Assembly: GCA_004208945.1 (NCBI GenBank)
Contig: SGPE01000015.1
Span: forward strand, 124,001-188,000
Direction: 5' to 3'
DNA: 64,000 bases
DNA from: Pseudoalteromonas sp. CO133X
GTDB taxonomy: Bacteria; Pseudomonadota; Gammaproteobacteria; Enterobacterales; Alteromonadaceae
The translations under genes and the position numbers were made by a program. The notes under the pieces are model-generated. The model saw nothing but the letters and a program-made list of their open reading frames with translations. It was not told where the DNA came from and ran no database searches. Below, piece by piece: positions 33,656-42,873 of the stretch. The first letter of the stretch is position 1. Each line of letters begins with the position of its first letter.

Positions 33656-34087
33656 ATGAGTTTATATAATGTTTTTGATATTTCAGGTACGGGTATGAGT
33701 GCACAAAATGTGCGCCTAAATACCACGGCGAGTAATATCTCAAATGCAAATACGATTAGCTCTAGTCAAAATGAGACTTACCGAGCGCGCCACCCTGTGT
33801 TTGCCGCTGAGCTTACAAAAGCGTCAGCATCACAAAGCAATCCTCAGGGCTCTTCTGTTGGCGTTAAAGTACTGGGTATTGTAGAGAGCGACAAGCCTCT
33901 GCAAATTGAATATAACCCGAATCATCCAAGTGCAGATGAAAACGGTTATATCTACAAACCAAATGTTAACGTTGTAGAAGAAATGGCTAATATGATTTCT
34001 GCCTCTCGCTCTTATCAAACAAATGTGCAAGTTGCTGATGCAGCAAAGCAAATGTTAAGTAAAACACTGTTGCTTGGGCAGCGGTAA
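33656..34087 (+). CDS. flgC: Flagellar proximal rod protein FlgC
   Basis: 143 residues. The N-terminal rod domain has VRLNTTASNISNANTI, the C-terminal signature is PNVNVVEEMANMISASRSYQTNV, and YKPNVN marks the junction. It is two bases after flgB, with GGAGC as ribosome site. It forms the proximal rod with FlgB and FlgF. Length matches the family (about 135-145). Confidence 0.94.
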   Translation: MSLYNVFDISGTGMSAQNVRLNTTASNISNANTISSSQNETYRARHPVFAAELTKASASQSNPQGSSVGVKVLGIVESDKPLQIEYNPNHPSADENGYIYKPNVNVVEEMANMISASRSYQTNVQVADAAKQMLSKTLLLGQR

Positions 34088-34100
34088 CCGAGGATAAGTT

Positions 34101-34781
34101 ATGAGTAACGACATCAGCAGTGCGTCATCCACGTATTTAGATAACTTACGTTGGCAAGACAATCAAACGAAAACAGAAGAGAAAGATGACACTTTAACAC
34201 AAGAAGATTTCTTCTCGTTGTTAACTCAACAGTTATCGTTTCAAGACCCGAGTAAGCCCGCTGACAATGATCAAATGATTGCTCAGATGACAAACTTTAC
34301 TATGGCAGAAGGTATTTCAAATCTTAATAGTAAATTTGAATCCCTTACGGCTTCAATGACATCTAACTCGGCGCTACAAGCATCTACTTTAGTAGGTAAG
34401 CAAGCGTTGCTTGAGTCAGATATGTTGGATTTAAACGAAACGGGTGTATCTAAAGGCTCTGTTGTTGCAGAAAATCCGGTAGATGAGTTAACGCTGCGTA
34501 TTGAAGATGAATCAGGGCAACTAGTTAGAACCATTGAGCTAGGGGCGCAATCTGCTGGTGCAATTCGTTTTGAATGGGATGGCGAAAATGAAGATGGCGA
34601 ACGTTTGCCACCTGGTGAGTACAAAATCAAAGCCGAGGGCAACGTTAATGGTGACTACACCAGCTTACCGATTGCGACTTTCAAGAATATTGAGAGTGTG
34701 AACATTAATGGTTCGAACGGCATCATTATAAATACAAAAGAAGGCGCGGTTAGGCTAACTGATGTAGCAGAAATCGCTTAA
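34101..34781 (+). CDS. flgD: Hook-capping scaffold protein FlgD
   Basis: 226 residues. N-terminal motif TQEDFFSLLTQQLSFQDPSKPADNDQMIAQ, read in the parts EDFFSLLTQQLSFQDP and NDQMIAQMTNFTM, is the FlgD signature needed for cap formation. The C-terminal half is a tudor/FnIII-like cap domain with IRFEWDGENEDGERLPPGEY. FlgD caps the growing hook so that FlgE can polymerise. It lies 13 bases after flgC. Confidence 0.94.
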   Translation: MSNDISSASSTYLDNLRWQDNQTKTEEKDDTLTQEDFFSLLTQQLSFQDPSKPADNDQMIAQMTNFTMAEGISNLNSKFESLTASMTSNSALQASTLVGKQALLESDMLDLNETGVSKGSVVAENPVDELTLRIEDESGQLVRTIELGAQSAGAIRFEWDGENEDGERLPPGEYKIKAEGNVNGDYTSLPIATFKNIESVNINGSNGIIINTKEGAVRLTDVAEIA

Positions 34782-34837
34782 TTATACAGATTAATTAGTT
34801 AGCCAAGTGCTACAGATTGACACTTTAGAGGTGACTT

Positions 34838-36205
34838 ATGAGCTTCAATATTGCATTAACCGGACTTGCTGCCGCGCAAAAAGATTTAGATGTAACAGCA
34901 AATAATATTGCCAACGTTAATACGACAGGCTTTAAAGAATCACGAGCTGAATTTGCGGATGTATATGCATCTTCAGTGTTTAGCTCTGGTCGAACTAAGA
35001 ATGGTGATGGTGTGCAAACAACCATGGTGGCTCAACAGTTCCATCAGGGTTCACTACAGTTTACCAATAACTCGCTTGATTTAGCCATCACAGGTGAAGG
35101 TTACTTCGCGATGAGCCAAGAGCTAGGTGCTCAAGACTTTACTTATACGCGCGCTGGTGCATTTAAGTTAAATAAAGATAACTTTGTCGTTGATGCTAAA
35201 GGAAACTACTTACAAGGCTTTCCAGTAGATCCTGCTACAGGTGACACAACGTCAGTGAGCTTAAGTACCTCTTCTGCTATTCAAATTCCAGACTCATCAG
35301 GCTCGCCGCGTTCAACCAATAACGTGTATTCATCGTTCAATCTAGATTCACGTTCTACTACGCCAACAGTCACGCCTTTTGACCCTGAAACTAGTGCGTC
35401 GTATAACAGTTCGACATCGACAACGATATATGACTCACTGGGTGAGCCGCACGTTTTACAGCTTTACTTTGTAAAAACAGATGCGACCGTAACGGGTAAT
35501 GACAATGAGTGGCAAGTGTATGCTACGCTCGATGAAAAACCATTTAGCCCAGCAGGTGTTGAAGAAACAGCTGCGCCTTACACGCCATTATCAACATTTC
35601 AGTTTGATTCAAGTGGTTTACCATTAAATACAAATGGTGCGCCAAATACAGATGCTACCTTCAACCCACTTTCTATCCCAAATGGTGCGGGTGCAGGGGT
35701 TGGTTTATCTGACTTATTATCAAATGGTGCGAGTTTCCCTGAAGACGTTAATATTAACTGGCGTGATGAAGCAGGTACTACAAATAAAATACCAACCCAG
35801 TATGCCAGCCGCTTTGAAGTTAAAGCACTTGAGCAAGATGGCGCAACAGTGGGCCGCTTAGCAGGTATTGATATTGGCACAGATGGTAAGGTTGTTGCTT
35901 CGTACAGTAATGGTGATACATCATTCCTAGGGCAAGTTGCCATGGTTCGTTTTTCTAATTCACAAGGCTTACAACAAGTGGGTGATACATCGTGGAAGAA
36001 AAGCTTAACCTCAGGTGAGCCTATTGCTGGGGAGCCAGGTTCAGGTACGCTTGGTACTGTGAATTCTTCTGCTCTTGAGCAATCAAACGTAAACTTAACG
36101 TCTGAGTTAGTTGATTTGATTAGTGCACAGCGTAACTTCCAAGCAAACTCGCGTGCGCTTGAAGTGAACTCTACGCTGCAACAAAATATCTTACAGATCC
36201 GTTAA
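34838..36205 (+). CDS. flgE: Flagellar hook protein FlgE
   Basis: 455 residues. It begins SFNIALTGLAAAQKDLDVTANNIANVNTTGFKESR (family motif in parts TANNIANVNTTGFK) and ends with SELVDLISAQRNFQANSRALEVNSTLQQNILQ (parts DLISAQRNFQANSRAL). A central variable region contains YDSLGEPHVLQLYF. It polymerises into the hook. GAGGTG precedes the ATG. Last gene before a terminator. Confidence 0.95.
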   Translation: MSFNIALTGLAAAQKDLDVTANNIANVNTTGFKESRAEFADVYASSVFSSGRTKNGDGVQTTMVAQQFHQGSLQFTNNSLDLAITGEGYFAMSQELGAQDFTYTRAGAFKLNKDNFVVDAKGNYLQGFPVDPATGDTTSVSLSTSSAIQIPDSSGSPRSTNNVYSSFNLDSRSTTPTVTPFDPETSASYNSSTSTTIYDSLGEPHVLQLYFVKTDATVTGNDNEWQVYATLDEKPFSPAGVEETAAPYTPLSTFQFDSSGLPLNTNGAPNTDATFNPLSIPNGAGAGVGLSDLLSNGASFPEDVNINWRDEAGTTNKIPTQYASRFEVKALEQDGATVGRLAGIDIGTDGKVVASYSNGDTSFLGQVAMVRFSNSQGLQQVGDTSWKKSLTSGEPIAGEPGSGTLGTVNSSALEQSNVNLTSELVDLISAQRNFQANSRALEVNSTLQQNILQIR

Positions 36206-36238
36206 TAATAGCGGATCTTCAACTCAATCCGACACAAG

Positions 36239-36265
36239 GGCTGCTCTTTAACAGGCAGCCTTTTT
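36239..36265 (+). terminator. Terminator of the flgBCDE operon
   Basis: GGCTGC (36239-36244) and GCAGCC (36255-36260) form a stem followed by TTTTT. Confidence 0.8.
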
Positions 36266-36345
36266 CATTTTAGTCACTAGACCCACACCTGCTACAACAC
36301 AGAGCTCTACACTTCATAAGCGCTAAATAAGGCGTCAATTTTACT

Positions 36346-36363
36346 TTGGCACTGTTATTGCAT
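36346..36363 (+). promoter_or_regulatory. Sigma-54 promoter of flgFGHI
   Basis: TTGGCAC (GG 36348-36349), exact N10, TTGCAT (GC 36360-36361). Near-consensus. Leader about 25 bases to flgF. Confidence 0.85.
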
Positions 36364-36397
36364 TTATCAAATATCGTATTTTTAATGAGTCAATGTT

Positions 36398-37162
36398 ATG
36401 GACAAAATGGTCTACATTGCCATGTCGGGTGCTAAGCAAAGTATGCGAGGTCTGGCCCTAAAGGCTAATAACCTTGCTAATGCTAACACCACTGGCTTTA
36501 AAGCTGATTTTGCACAAGCCCGCTCTATGCAAGCGTTTGGTGAAGGCATGCCTACACGCGTGTTTTCTATGCAAGAGCGACCTGGCTCAAATATGGAGTC
36601 GGGTGGGTATGTTGAGACTGGACGCGATCTTGATGTTGCATTGAGTGATAGAGGTTGGCTAAGTGTTCAAGATGCCTCAGGTAACGAAGCTTATACAAAA
36701 GCCGGTACATTAAACATTACTCCCGATGGCGCATTAATGACCAGCCATGGACGTCAAGTTATTGGCGAAGGTGGTCCGATTATTTTGCCACTGCCCATTG
36801 AAAAAGTTGAATTTAGTTCAGATGGTTCTATTCAAGTTCGACCTCAAGGTGCGCCAGCAAACTTTTTAGAAGTCGTTGACAGACTTAAGGTTATTGAGGC
36901 TGATAACACGCAACTTGAAAAAGGTAATGATGGCTTATTTCGGCCAAAACCAGAGACCTTAGTGAATGGTCAATGTACCTTTTGTGATGTGTCAGAAAAT
37001 GTAGAGGTGTTATCAGGCACACTTGAAATGTCCAATGTGAATCCTGTACATGAAATGGTCGATATGATCAGCCATCAACGCCAATTTGAATTACAAGTTA
37101 AATTGATGAAAACAGCAGAAGAGATTGATGAACGTCAAGATCAGCTGTTACGCATCGTTTAA
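36398..37162 (+). CDS. flgF: Flagellar rod protein FlgF
   Basis: 254 residues. Starts MDKMVYIAMSGAKQSMRGL, the typical FlgF N-terminus, followed by ANNLANANTTGFKADF. The C-terminal rod signature is NPVHEMVDMISHQRQFELQ. The ribosome site is weak (no clear GGAG), but the start is fixed by family conservation. It forms part of the rod between FlgC and FlgG. First gene after the sigma-54 promoter. Confidence 0.94.
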   Translation: MDKMVYIAMSGAKQSMRGLALKANNLANANTTGFKADFAQARSMQAFGEGMPTRVFSMQERPGSNMESGGYVETGRDLDVALSDRGWLSVQDASGNEAYTKAGTLNITPDGALMTSHGRQVIGEGGPIILPLPIEKVEFSSDGSIQVRPQGAPANFLEVVDRLKVIEADNTQLEKGNDGLFRPKPETLVNGQCTFCDVSENVEVLSGTLEMSNVNPVHEMVDMISHQRQFELQVKLMKTAEEIDERQDQLLRIV

Positions 37163-37183
37163 TAGCACTGAGAGGGTAGAATT

Positions 37184-37972
37184 ATGAATCCTGCATTGTG
37201 GATCAGTAAAACAGGGCTTGATGCCCAACAAACCGATATTTCGGTGATTTCAAATAATCTCGCAAATGCCAGCACAGTAGGCTATAAAAAAAGCCGTGCT
37301 GTATTCGAAGATTTACTATATCAAAATATCAATCAGCCAGGTGGTCGCTCATCACAAGATACTGAAATGCCATCAGGTTTAATGCTTGGTGCGGGTGCAA
37401 AAGTGGTTGCAAACCAAAAGAACTTTTCGCAAGGTAATATGCTTACCACCGAAAACTCACTCGATTGGATGATTTCAGGCCCTGGCTTTTTCGAAGTACA
37501 ACTGCCAGATGGAAATATTGCTTACTCACGTAATGGTCAATTTACAACCGATGAAGATGGCCGAATTGTAACCTCTGGTGCGGGTTTCCCTATTCAGCCT
37601 GAAATGAATGTCCCTGACGATGCGCAATCAATCACTGTTTCACAAGATGGTGAAGTATCTGTGCGGGTGGCAGGACAAGCAGAAAATGTCGTGATTGGTC
37701 AGCTTACAATCAGTGATTTTATTAATCCGTCGGGTTTAGAGCCGATGGGGCAAAACCTTTATACAGAAACCGCTGTAAGTGGTGCGCCTGTGCAAGGTAA
37801 TCCAGGAATTGATGGCTTAGGTACTGTGGTTCAAGGATCACTTGAAACGTCGAACGTTAATGTAACTGAAGAGCTTGTAAATCTGATTGAAACGCAACGA
37901 ATTTATGAAATGAATTCAAAAGTGATTTCAGCCGTTGATGAAATGCTTAGCTACATTAATCAGCAGCTTTAA
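37184..37972 (+). CDS. flgG: Flagellar distal rod protein FlgG
   Basis: 262 residues. It begins MNPALWISKTGLDAQQTDISVISNNLANASTVGYKKS (parts KTGLDAQQTDISVISNNLA and TVGYKKSRAVFEDLLYQ) and ends SNVNVTEELVNLIETQRIYEMNSK. Length is standard (about 262). It makes the long distal rod through the P and L rings. Preceded by a GAGAGGG ribosome site. Confidence 0.95.
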   Translation: MNPALWISKTGLDAQQTDISVISNNLANASTVGYKKSRAVFEDLLYQNINQPGGRSSQDTEMPSGLMLGAGAKVVANQKNFSQGNMLTTENSLDWMISGPGFFEVQLPDGNIAYSRNGQFTTDEDGRIVTSGAGFPIQPEMNVPDDAQSITVSQDGEVSVRVAGQAENVVIGQLTISDFINPSGLEPMGQNLYTETAVSGAPVQGNPGIDGLGTVVQGSLETSNVNVTEELVNLIETQRIYEMNSKVISAVDEMLSYINQQL

Positions 37973-37987
37973 TGGATAGGAGGTCGC

Positions 37988-38671
37988 ATGCGTAATATTA
38001 TCTTAGTCACATCGGCAGCACTTATGTTAGGTGGTTGTATGTCAACACAGAACCACCATGTGGTTCAGGATGACCCTTACTATGCACCTATGTATCCAGA
38101 GCCTTCTGCTGAACAAATGGTACCAACAGGTTCATTGTTTGATAGTTACCTGTCAAATGATCTGTATTCAGATAAAAAAGCACTCAGAACAGGCGATATT
38201 ATTACTGTTAAGTTGCAAGAGTCTACGCAAGCATCGAAAGCGGCAAAAACTGAAACAGATAAAGAAACGGATGCGAGCTTAGATCCGGTTATCGGCTTAG
38301 GTGGAAACCCAGTTAATATAGGCGGAGATAGCATCCAGTTTGGCATTGGCTCAGGTTCATCATTTAAAGGCGATTCAAAGTCAAACCAGTCTAATAGCTT
38401 ATTTGGTGATATATCCGTCAATGTAATGCGCGTTTTGCCTAATGGCAACCTAGTGATCCGCGGTGAAAAGTGGCTAACCTTAAATACAGGCGAAGAATTT
38501 ATTCGTTTAGAAGGCTTAGTTCGCCCTGAAGATGTGACCGCCGATAATACAGTCACATCGAATCGCATTGCGAATGCACGAATTCAATATTCAGGAAAAG
38601 GGCAAATGCAAGAGTCGCAAAGTGCAGGGTGGCTTTCTCGATTCTTCAGTAGTTCACTTTTTCCTTTTTAG
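37988..38671 (+). CDS. flgH: Flagellar L-ring lipoprotein FlgH
   Basis: 227 residues. Lipobox LGGC with Cys at about residue 17. Family motifs are SLFDSYLSNDLYSDKKALRTGDIITVKLQE (parts LYSDKKALRTGDIITVKL), a central NGNLVIRGEKWLTLNTGEEFIRLEG segment, and GKGQMQESQSAGWLSRFF at the end. It forms the outer-membrane L ring. A strong AGGAGG ribosome site precedes the ATG. Confidence 0.95.
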   Translation: MRNIILVTSAALMLGGCMSTQNHHVVQDDPYYAPMYPEPSAEQMVPTGSLFDSYLSNDLYSDKKALRTGDIITVKLQESTQASKAAKTETDKETDASLDPVIGLGGNPVNIGGDSIQFGIGSGSSFKGDSKSNQSNSLFGDISVNVMRVLPNGNLVIRGEKWLTLNTGEEFIRLEGLVRPEDVTADNTVTSNRIANARIQYSGKGQMQESQSAGWLSRFFSSSLFPF

Positions 38672-38683
38672 AGGTAACACATC

Positions 38684-39778
38684 ATGAATGGGGTTAAATG
38701 CATCATCGCACTTTGCTTACTTAGTTTGCAGTTTAGTGTGCAGGCTGAGCGGGTTAAAGATGTTTCTATGGTCGAAGGTGTTCGCTCTAACCAATTAGTT
38801 GGCTATGGTCTGGTGGTTGGTTTGCCAGGTACTGGTGAACAAAGCCGTTTTACTGAACAAAGCTTTAAAGCCATGCTTAATGGTTTTGGCATAACTTTGC
38901 CGGCGAGTTTAAAGCCAAAAATTAAAAATGTTGCCGCTGTTGCTGTGCACGCAGAATTGCCTGCATTTAGAAAGCCTGGCCAAACAATTGACATCACGGT
39001 CTCTTCAATTGGTAGTGCAGGAAGCTTACGTGGTGGTACATTACTGCAAACCTTCTTAAAAGGGGTTGATGGCAACACCTATGCGATTGCCCAAGGTAGC
39101 CTTGTAGTTGGTGGGTTAGGTGCAGAAGGTGCTGACGGTAGTCGTGTTATTATCAACACACCCACTGTTGGGCGTATTCCTAATGGCGCAACGGTTGAGA
39201 GAGCAGTTAAAAGCCCGTTTATGCAAGGCGACTACATTACCTTTAACTTGAATCGCCCTGATTTCACAACAGCAAAAAGATTAGAGCAAACAATTAATGA
39301 CTTAGTTGGTCCAAATAGTGCGCAAGCAATTGATGCGGCGTCAGTAAGAGTACTTGCACCTCGTGATGCATCGCAGCGTGTTGCTTATTTATCAACGCTT
39401 GAAAATTTAGAGTTCAAACCCGCTGACACTGCAGCAAAAATTATTGTTAATTCACGTACAGGCACGATAGTGATTGGTAAGAATGTTAAATTGCAACCGG
39501 CGGCGATTACGCATGGTGGATTAACCGTTACCATCGCTGAGCAGCAAAATGTTTCGCAGCCAAACGCATTTAGCGAGGGTGAAACAGTTGTGACTAATCA
39601 AAGCATTATCGATGTTGACCAAGATGATTCTCGTGCATTTGTATTTAATCCAGGAATTAGTCTTGATGATCTGGTGCGTGCTATTAACGAAGTGGGGGCA
39701 GCGCCAGGTGACTTAATGGCCATTCTTGAAGCACTTAAGCAAGCAGGGGCCATAAACGGACAACTTGTGATTATCTAA
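38684..39778 (+). CDS. flgI: Flagellar P-ring protein FlgI
   Basis: 364 residues. The signal peptide ends in SVQAER. Motifs are [24 protein letters not shown] (parts [17 protein letters not shown]), [33 protein letters not shown], and a C-terminal [30 protein letters not shown] region. Periplasmic P ring around the rod, assembled with FlgA. Last gene before a strong terminator. Confidence 0.95.
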   Translation: MNGVKCIIALCLLSLQFSVQAERVKDVSMVEGVRSNQLVGYGLVVGLPGTGEQSRFTEQSFKAMLNGFGITLPASLKPKIKNVAAVAVHAELPAFRKPGQTIDITVSSIGSAGSLRGGTLLQTFLKGVDGNTYAIAQGSLVVGGLGAEGADGSRVIINTPTVGRIPNGATVERAVKSPFMQGDYITFNLNRPDFTTAKRLEQTINDLVGPNSAQAIDAASVRVLAPRDASQRVAYLSTLENLEFKPADTAAKIIVNSRTGTIVIGKNVKLQPAAITHGGLTVTIAEQQNVSQPNAFSEGETVVTNQSIIDVDQDDSRAFVFNPGISLDDLVRAINEVGAAPGDLMAILEALKQAGAINGQLVII

Positions 39779-39782
39779 TTAA

Positions 39783-39810
39783 CTAAAAACGCGCGAAAGC
39801 GCGTTTTTAG
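39783..39810 (+). terminator. Terminator of flgFGHI
   Basis: CTAAAAACGCGC, loop GAAA, GCGCGTTTTTAG: a perfect 12-bp stem with a GNRA-type tetraloop and T-run. Confidence 0.93.
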
Positions 39811-39848
39811 TCTCTGCGTTATTATTCTAAATTCTTTTCTCTTATTTG

Positions 39849-39866
39849 TTGGCTCATTTTTTGCAT
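39849..39866 (+). promoter_or_regulatory. Sigma-54 promoter of flgJKL
   Basis: TTGGCTC (GG 39851-39852), exact N10, TTGCAT (GC 39863-39864). Start expected near 39876. Confidence 0.8.
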
Positions 39867-39903
39867 TTAATTGGGTATTAATAATTATTGTGTCAAAAAG
39901 CTG

Positions 39904-40860
39904 ATGGATACTAATCATCTCGACAAGCAAAACTTTTTTGATTTAGGTAACTTAGACTCATTACGTCAAAGTGCCCTAAAAAGTGATGCCTCTAGCGATG
40001 CGTCAAAAGAGGCGCTAAAAAAGGCGGCGGCACAATTTGAATCTATCTTCACACAAATGCTTTTAAAGAGCATGCGTAAAGCGAATGAAGCGTTCGAAGA
40101 TAAAGACAGTCCTTTTAACACCAGTGGCGTAAAGTTTTTTGAAGAGATGCATGATCAGCAACTATCAGTCGAGCTGTCTTCAAATGGCTCATTGGGTTTA
40201 GCAGATCTTATTGTTCAGCAGTTATCGCCTGATGGCAAAAAATTTATGCCAGGCTCTGTGCTTAGGACTACAACTGAGTTTAACAGTGATAGACGTGCAA
40301 GTGGTGTTGAACAGCCAGATACGACGACTAAAGCTGTCGAGACTACGTCAGCCAATGAACAAACTGAAAATCGCTTTGATGATGCTGAATCATTTATCAG
40401 CACGGTGTGGGAACATGCTAAAAATGCAGCTGAGAAAATTGGTTTAAACCCTGCTGTCATGGTTGCGCAAGCTGCCCTTGAGACAGGTTGGGGAAAACAC
40501 ATTATTAGCAAAGCAGACGGCACCAGTAGTAACAACTTATTCAATATTAAATCTGATAAAAGCTGGCAAGGTGACAAAGCAAGCAAACTTACTTTGGAGT
40601 TTGAGCAAGGTGTGCCTGTTAAGAAACAAGCCAGTTTTCGTTCTTATCAATCGATTAAAGAAAGTGTTCATGATTTTGTGGATTTCCTCAATGAGAATCC
40701 TCGTTATCAAGAAGCACTTGAAAACACCGCAGAGCCTGCAGCATTTTTAGATTCTTTACAAAAAGCAGGTTATGCAACAGACCCAAATTATGCCGATAAA
40801 ATAAAGCAGGTACTAAAGCGTGTTGAGCTTCAAAGTGTTGCTGCTTCATTGGTACGTTAA
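39904..40860 (+). CDS. flgJ: Rod cap / muramidase FlgJ
   Basis: 318 residues. The N-terminal rod-capping domain (about 30-110; AAAQFESIFTQMLLKSMRKAN) is linked to a C-terminal GH73 peptidoglycan hydrolase domain with GLNPAVMVAQAALETGWGKH, where the Glu of ALETGWG is the expected catalytic acid, and NNLFNIKSD. It cuts the cell wall to let the rod through. Start set at ATG 39904: an in-frame TTG at 39871 lies upstream of the predicted sigma-54 transcript start and so would not be in the message. The ribosome site is weak. Confidence 0.93.
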   Translation: MDTNHLDKQNFFDLGNLDSLRQSALKSDASSDASKEALKKAAAQFESIFTQMLLKSMRKANEAFEDKDSPFNTSGVKFFEEMHDQQLSVELSSNGSLGLADLIVQQLSPDGKKFMPGSVLRTTTEFNSDRRASGVEQPDTTTKAVETTSANEQTENRFDDAESFISTVWEHAKNAAEKIGLNPAVMVAQAALETGWGKHIISKADGTSSNNLFNIKSDKSWQGDKASKLTLEFEQGVPVKKQASFRSYQSIKESVHDFVDFLNENPRYQEALENTAEPAAFLDSLQKAGYATDPNYADKIKQVLKRVELQSVAASLVR

Positions 40861-40873
40861 GGAGTAAGCCCTC

Positions 40874-42871
40874 ATGTCATTTAATATTTATGACATTGCA
40901 AATGCTGGTATAAGAGCAAACTCACAGTTGCTGCAAACCACCAGTAAAAACATAGCCAATGTTAATACAGAAGGCTATGTACGTGAGCGAACAGAATTTA
41001 CTACCATGATCGACAATCAAGTTGGTCGTGGTGAAACTTATCGTTTACTCAATGAGTTTGCGCAAAAACAGCTCAATCGTGACACTTCAAGTAAAGCATT
41101 TTTTGACCAATTTGTTACAGAAGCAAGCCGCATGGATAGCTTATTCTCAGAAGAGTCAAATAGTGTATCAACCAGTGTTAATTCGTTTTTTAATAATATT
41201 CAAGAAAGCCTAAATCAGCCATCGTCAAATGTTGCGCGTTCTTTAGTGATGACAGATGCACAGAATTTAATTGATCAGATGGATAGACTATCGGGGATTG
41301 TTTCAGAGCAAAAAGCGGTTGTGAATGAGCAGCTAGAAATCTTTTCCGAAGAAGCGAATAATTTAATTCAAAGTATAAGTGAACTGAATTCACAAATTGT
41401 TGCTGTTGATGGCACTGACCGTGAGTCACTTTCAAGTAGCCTTTATAATGAACGTGATAAAGCGATTCGTGATTTATCTGAATTAATTGATATTGAAACG
41501 CTTGATGGCAGTAACGGTGAAAAGCAAGTTTATTTAGGCACAGGCGAAGCCTTAGTTATGGAAAATGGTACATTTAATTTATTTTCTTTAACAGGCGATC
41601 CTGATCCGAGTTTTCAAGAACTTAAGTTAGATGTCAATGGTGGCAAAGCTGTGCCGCTTGAGGTGGATACGGGTAAATTAAAAGGCAAAATTGGTGGTCT
41701 TTTATCATTTCGTGATGACATCCTCGTGCCGGCACACAACCAGCTTGGTCAAATGGGGTTGGCGCTTGCTGATGCATTTAACCAACAGAATCACCTAGGT
41801 ATGACTGCGAATGGTGAAATGGGCGGAGATATTTTTGCTATCCCTTCAACCAATGGCCTTGCGTATCAGGCAAATACGGGTAACGCATCAATGACGGCAA
41901 CTGTTGAAGCTGGGTTTGGTAGTTCACTACCAGCCAGTGATTTTGTGATTAGTTATACCAGCCCTACGACAGTGGAAATCCAAGCAGTTGATAATAAAGG
42001 TGAGCCAATTGGTGCAGTAACAACCGCAGATGTCGTGGGTGGGGTTATTGACTCTTCAACTATTACACCTGCCGGTGGTGAGTCATTTGGTTTAGAGCTC
42101 AATGTTTCTGGCACGGCGAATGTCGGTGATAAGTTTATGGTTAAATTAAACTCTCACGCTTCTGGCAATTTAGAGCTAGCTACAAACAGACCCGAAGACT
42201 TAGCGCTTGCATCGCCTATTCGAACAGCTAATGATATCAACAACACCAGTGATGCCAGTATTACTGCTGGAACAGTAACCGATGCAGGCTATTTCGGTTC
42301 TCCAGTCAGTTTACCTAATGGCAGTATTACGATTTCTAAAACTGCAGAGCCAGATGAATATACAGTGTCTGATGGGGTTAATACTGAAACATTCAACGGA
42401 ACACCGCCATTAAAAAATGTGCTTTCAGCAGCAGGCGGTAACTTTGTAAATTACGGTTTTGATTTCGATATAGAAGGTACGCCTGCTTTAGGTGATACAT
42501 TTACTGTGGAAGCAAATGAAGGCGGAATTGACGATAACCGTAATGGTTTATTGCTAGCTGATATTCAGAATTCAAATATCGTGAGACGAAATGTTGACGG
42601 CTCAGCAGATAATAACCATCAAACCGTTAATCAAGCCTATACTGGTTTAGTGTCTGATATTGGTGTGGTTACAGGGCAAGCTCAAACGAATGGCGCAGCT
42701 TTTACAGCGTTGGCTGAGCAGTCTGAAGCATGGTATGAATCTTTGTCGGGTGTAAACCTAGATGAAGAAGCTGCTAATTTGCTTCGTTTTCAACAATCTT
42801 ATGCGGCGTCTGCACAAGTGCTTGCGACTGCCCGTTCAGTTTTTGATACCTTATTAAGTGCGGCGAGGTAA
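40874..42871 (+). CDS. flgK: Hook-filament junction protein FlgK (HAP1)
   Basis: 665 residues. N-terminal FNIYDIANAGIRANSQLLQTTSKNIANVNTEGYVRE (parts TSKNIANVNTEGYVRER) and C-terminal SGVNLDEEAANLLRFQQSYAASAQVL are the family signatures. The centre holds variable domains, longer than in enterics (about 550). It joins hook to filament with FlgL. GGAG lies ten bases upstream, and flgL follows by two bases. Confidence 0.95.
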   Translation: MSFNIYDIANAGIRANSQLLQTTSKNIANVNTEGYVRERTEFTTMIDNQVGRGETYRLLNEFAQKQLNRDTSSKAFFDQFVTEASRMDSLFSEESNSVSTSVNSFFNNIQESLNQPSSNVARSLVMTDAQNLIDQMDRLSGIVSEQKAVVNEQLEIFSEEANNLIQSISELNSQIVAVDGTDRESLSSSLYNERDKAIRDLSELIDIETLDGSNGEKQVYLGTGEALVMENGTFNLFSLTGDPDPSFQELKLDVNGGKAVPLEVDTGKLKGKIGGLLSFRDDILVPAHNQLGQMGLALADAFNQQNHLGMTANGEMGGDIFAIPSTNGLAYQANTGNASMTATVEAGFGSSLPASDFVISYTSPTTVEIQAVDNKGEPIGAVTTADVVGGVIDSSTITPAGGESFGLELNVSGTANVGDKFMVKLNSHASGNLELATNRPEDLALASPIRTANDINNTSDASITAGTVTDAGYFGSPVSLPNGSITISKTAEPDEYTVSDGVNTETFNGTPPLKNVLSAAGGNFVNYGFDFDIEGTPALGDTFTVEANEGGIDDNRNGLLLADIQNSNIVRRNVDGSADNNHQTVNQAYTGLVSDIGVVTGQAQTNGAAFTALAEQSEAWYESLSGVNLDEEAANLLRFQQSYAASAQVLATARSVFDTLLSAAR

Positions 42872-42873
42872 TT

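Noticed and set aside
39871..39903. Upstream TTG start for FlgJ
   Set aside because: It lies before the predicted sigma-54 transcript start (near 39876) and adds 11 unconserved residues.
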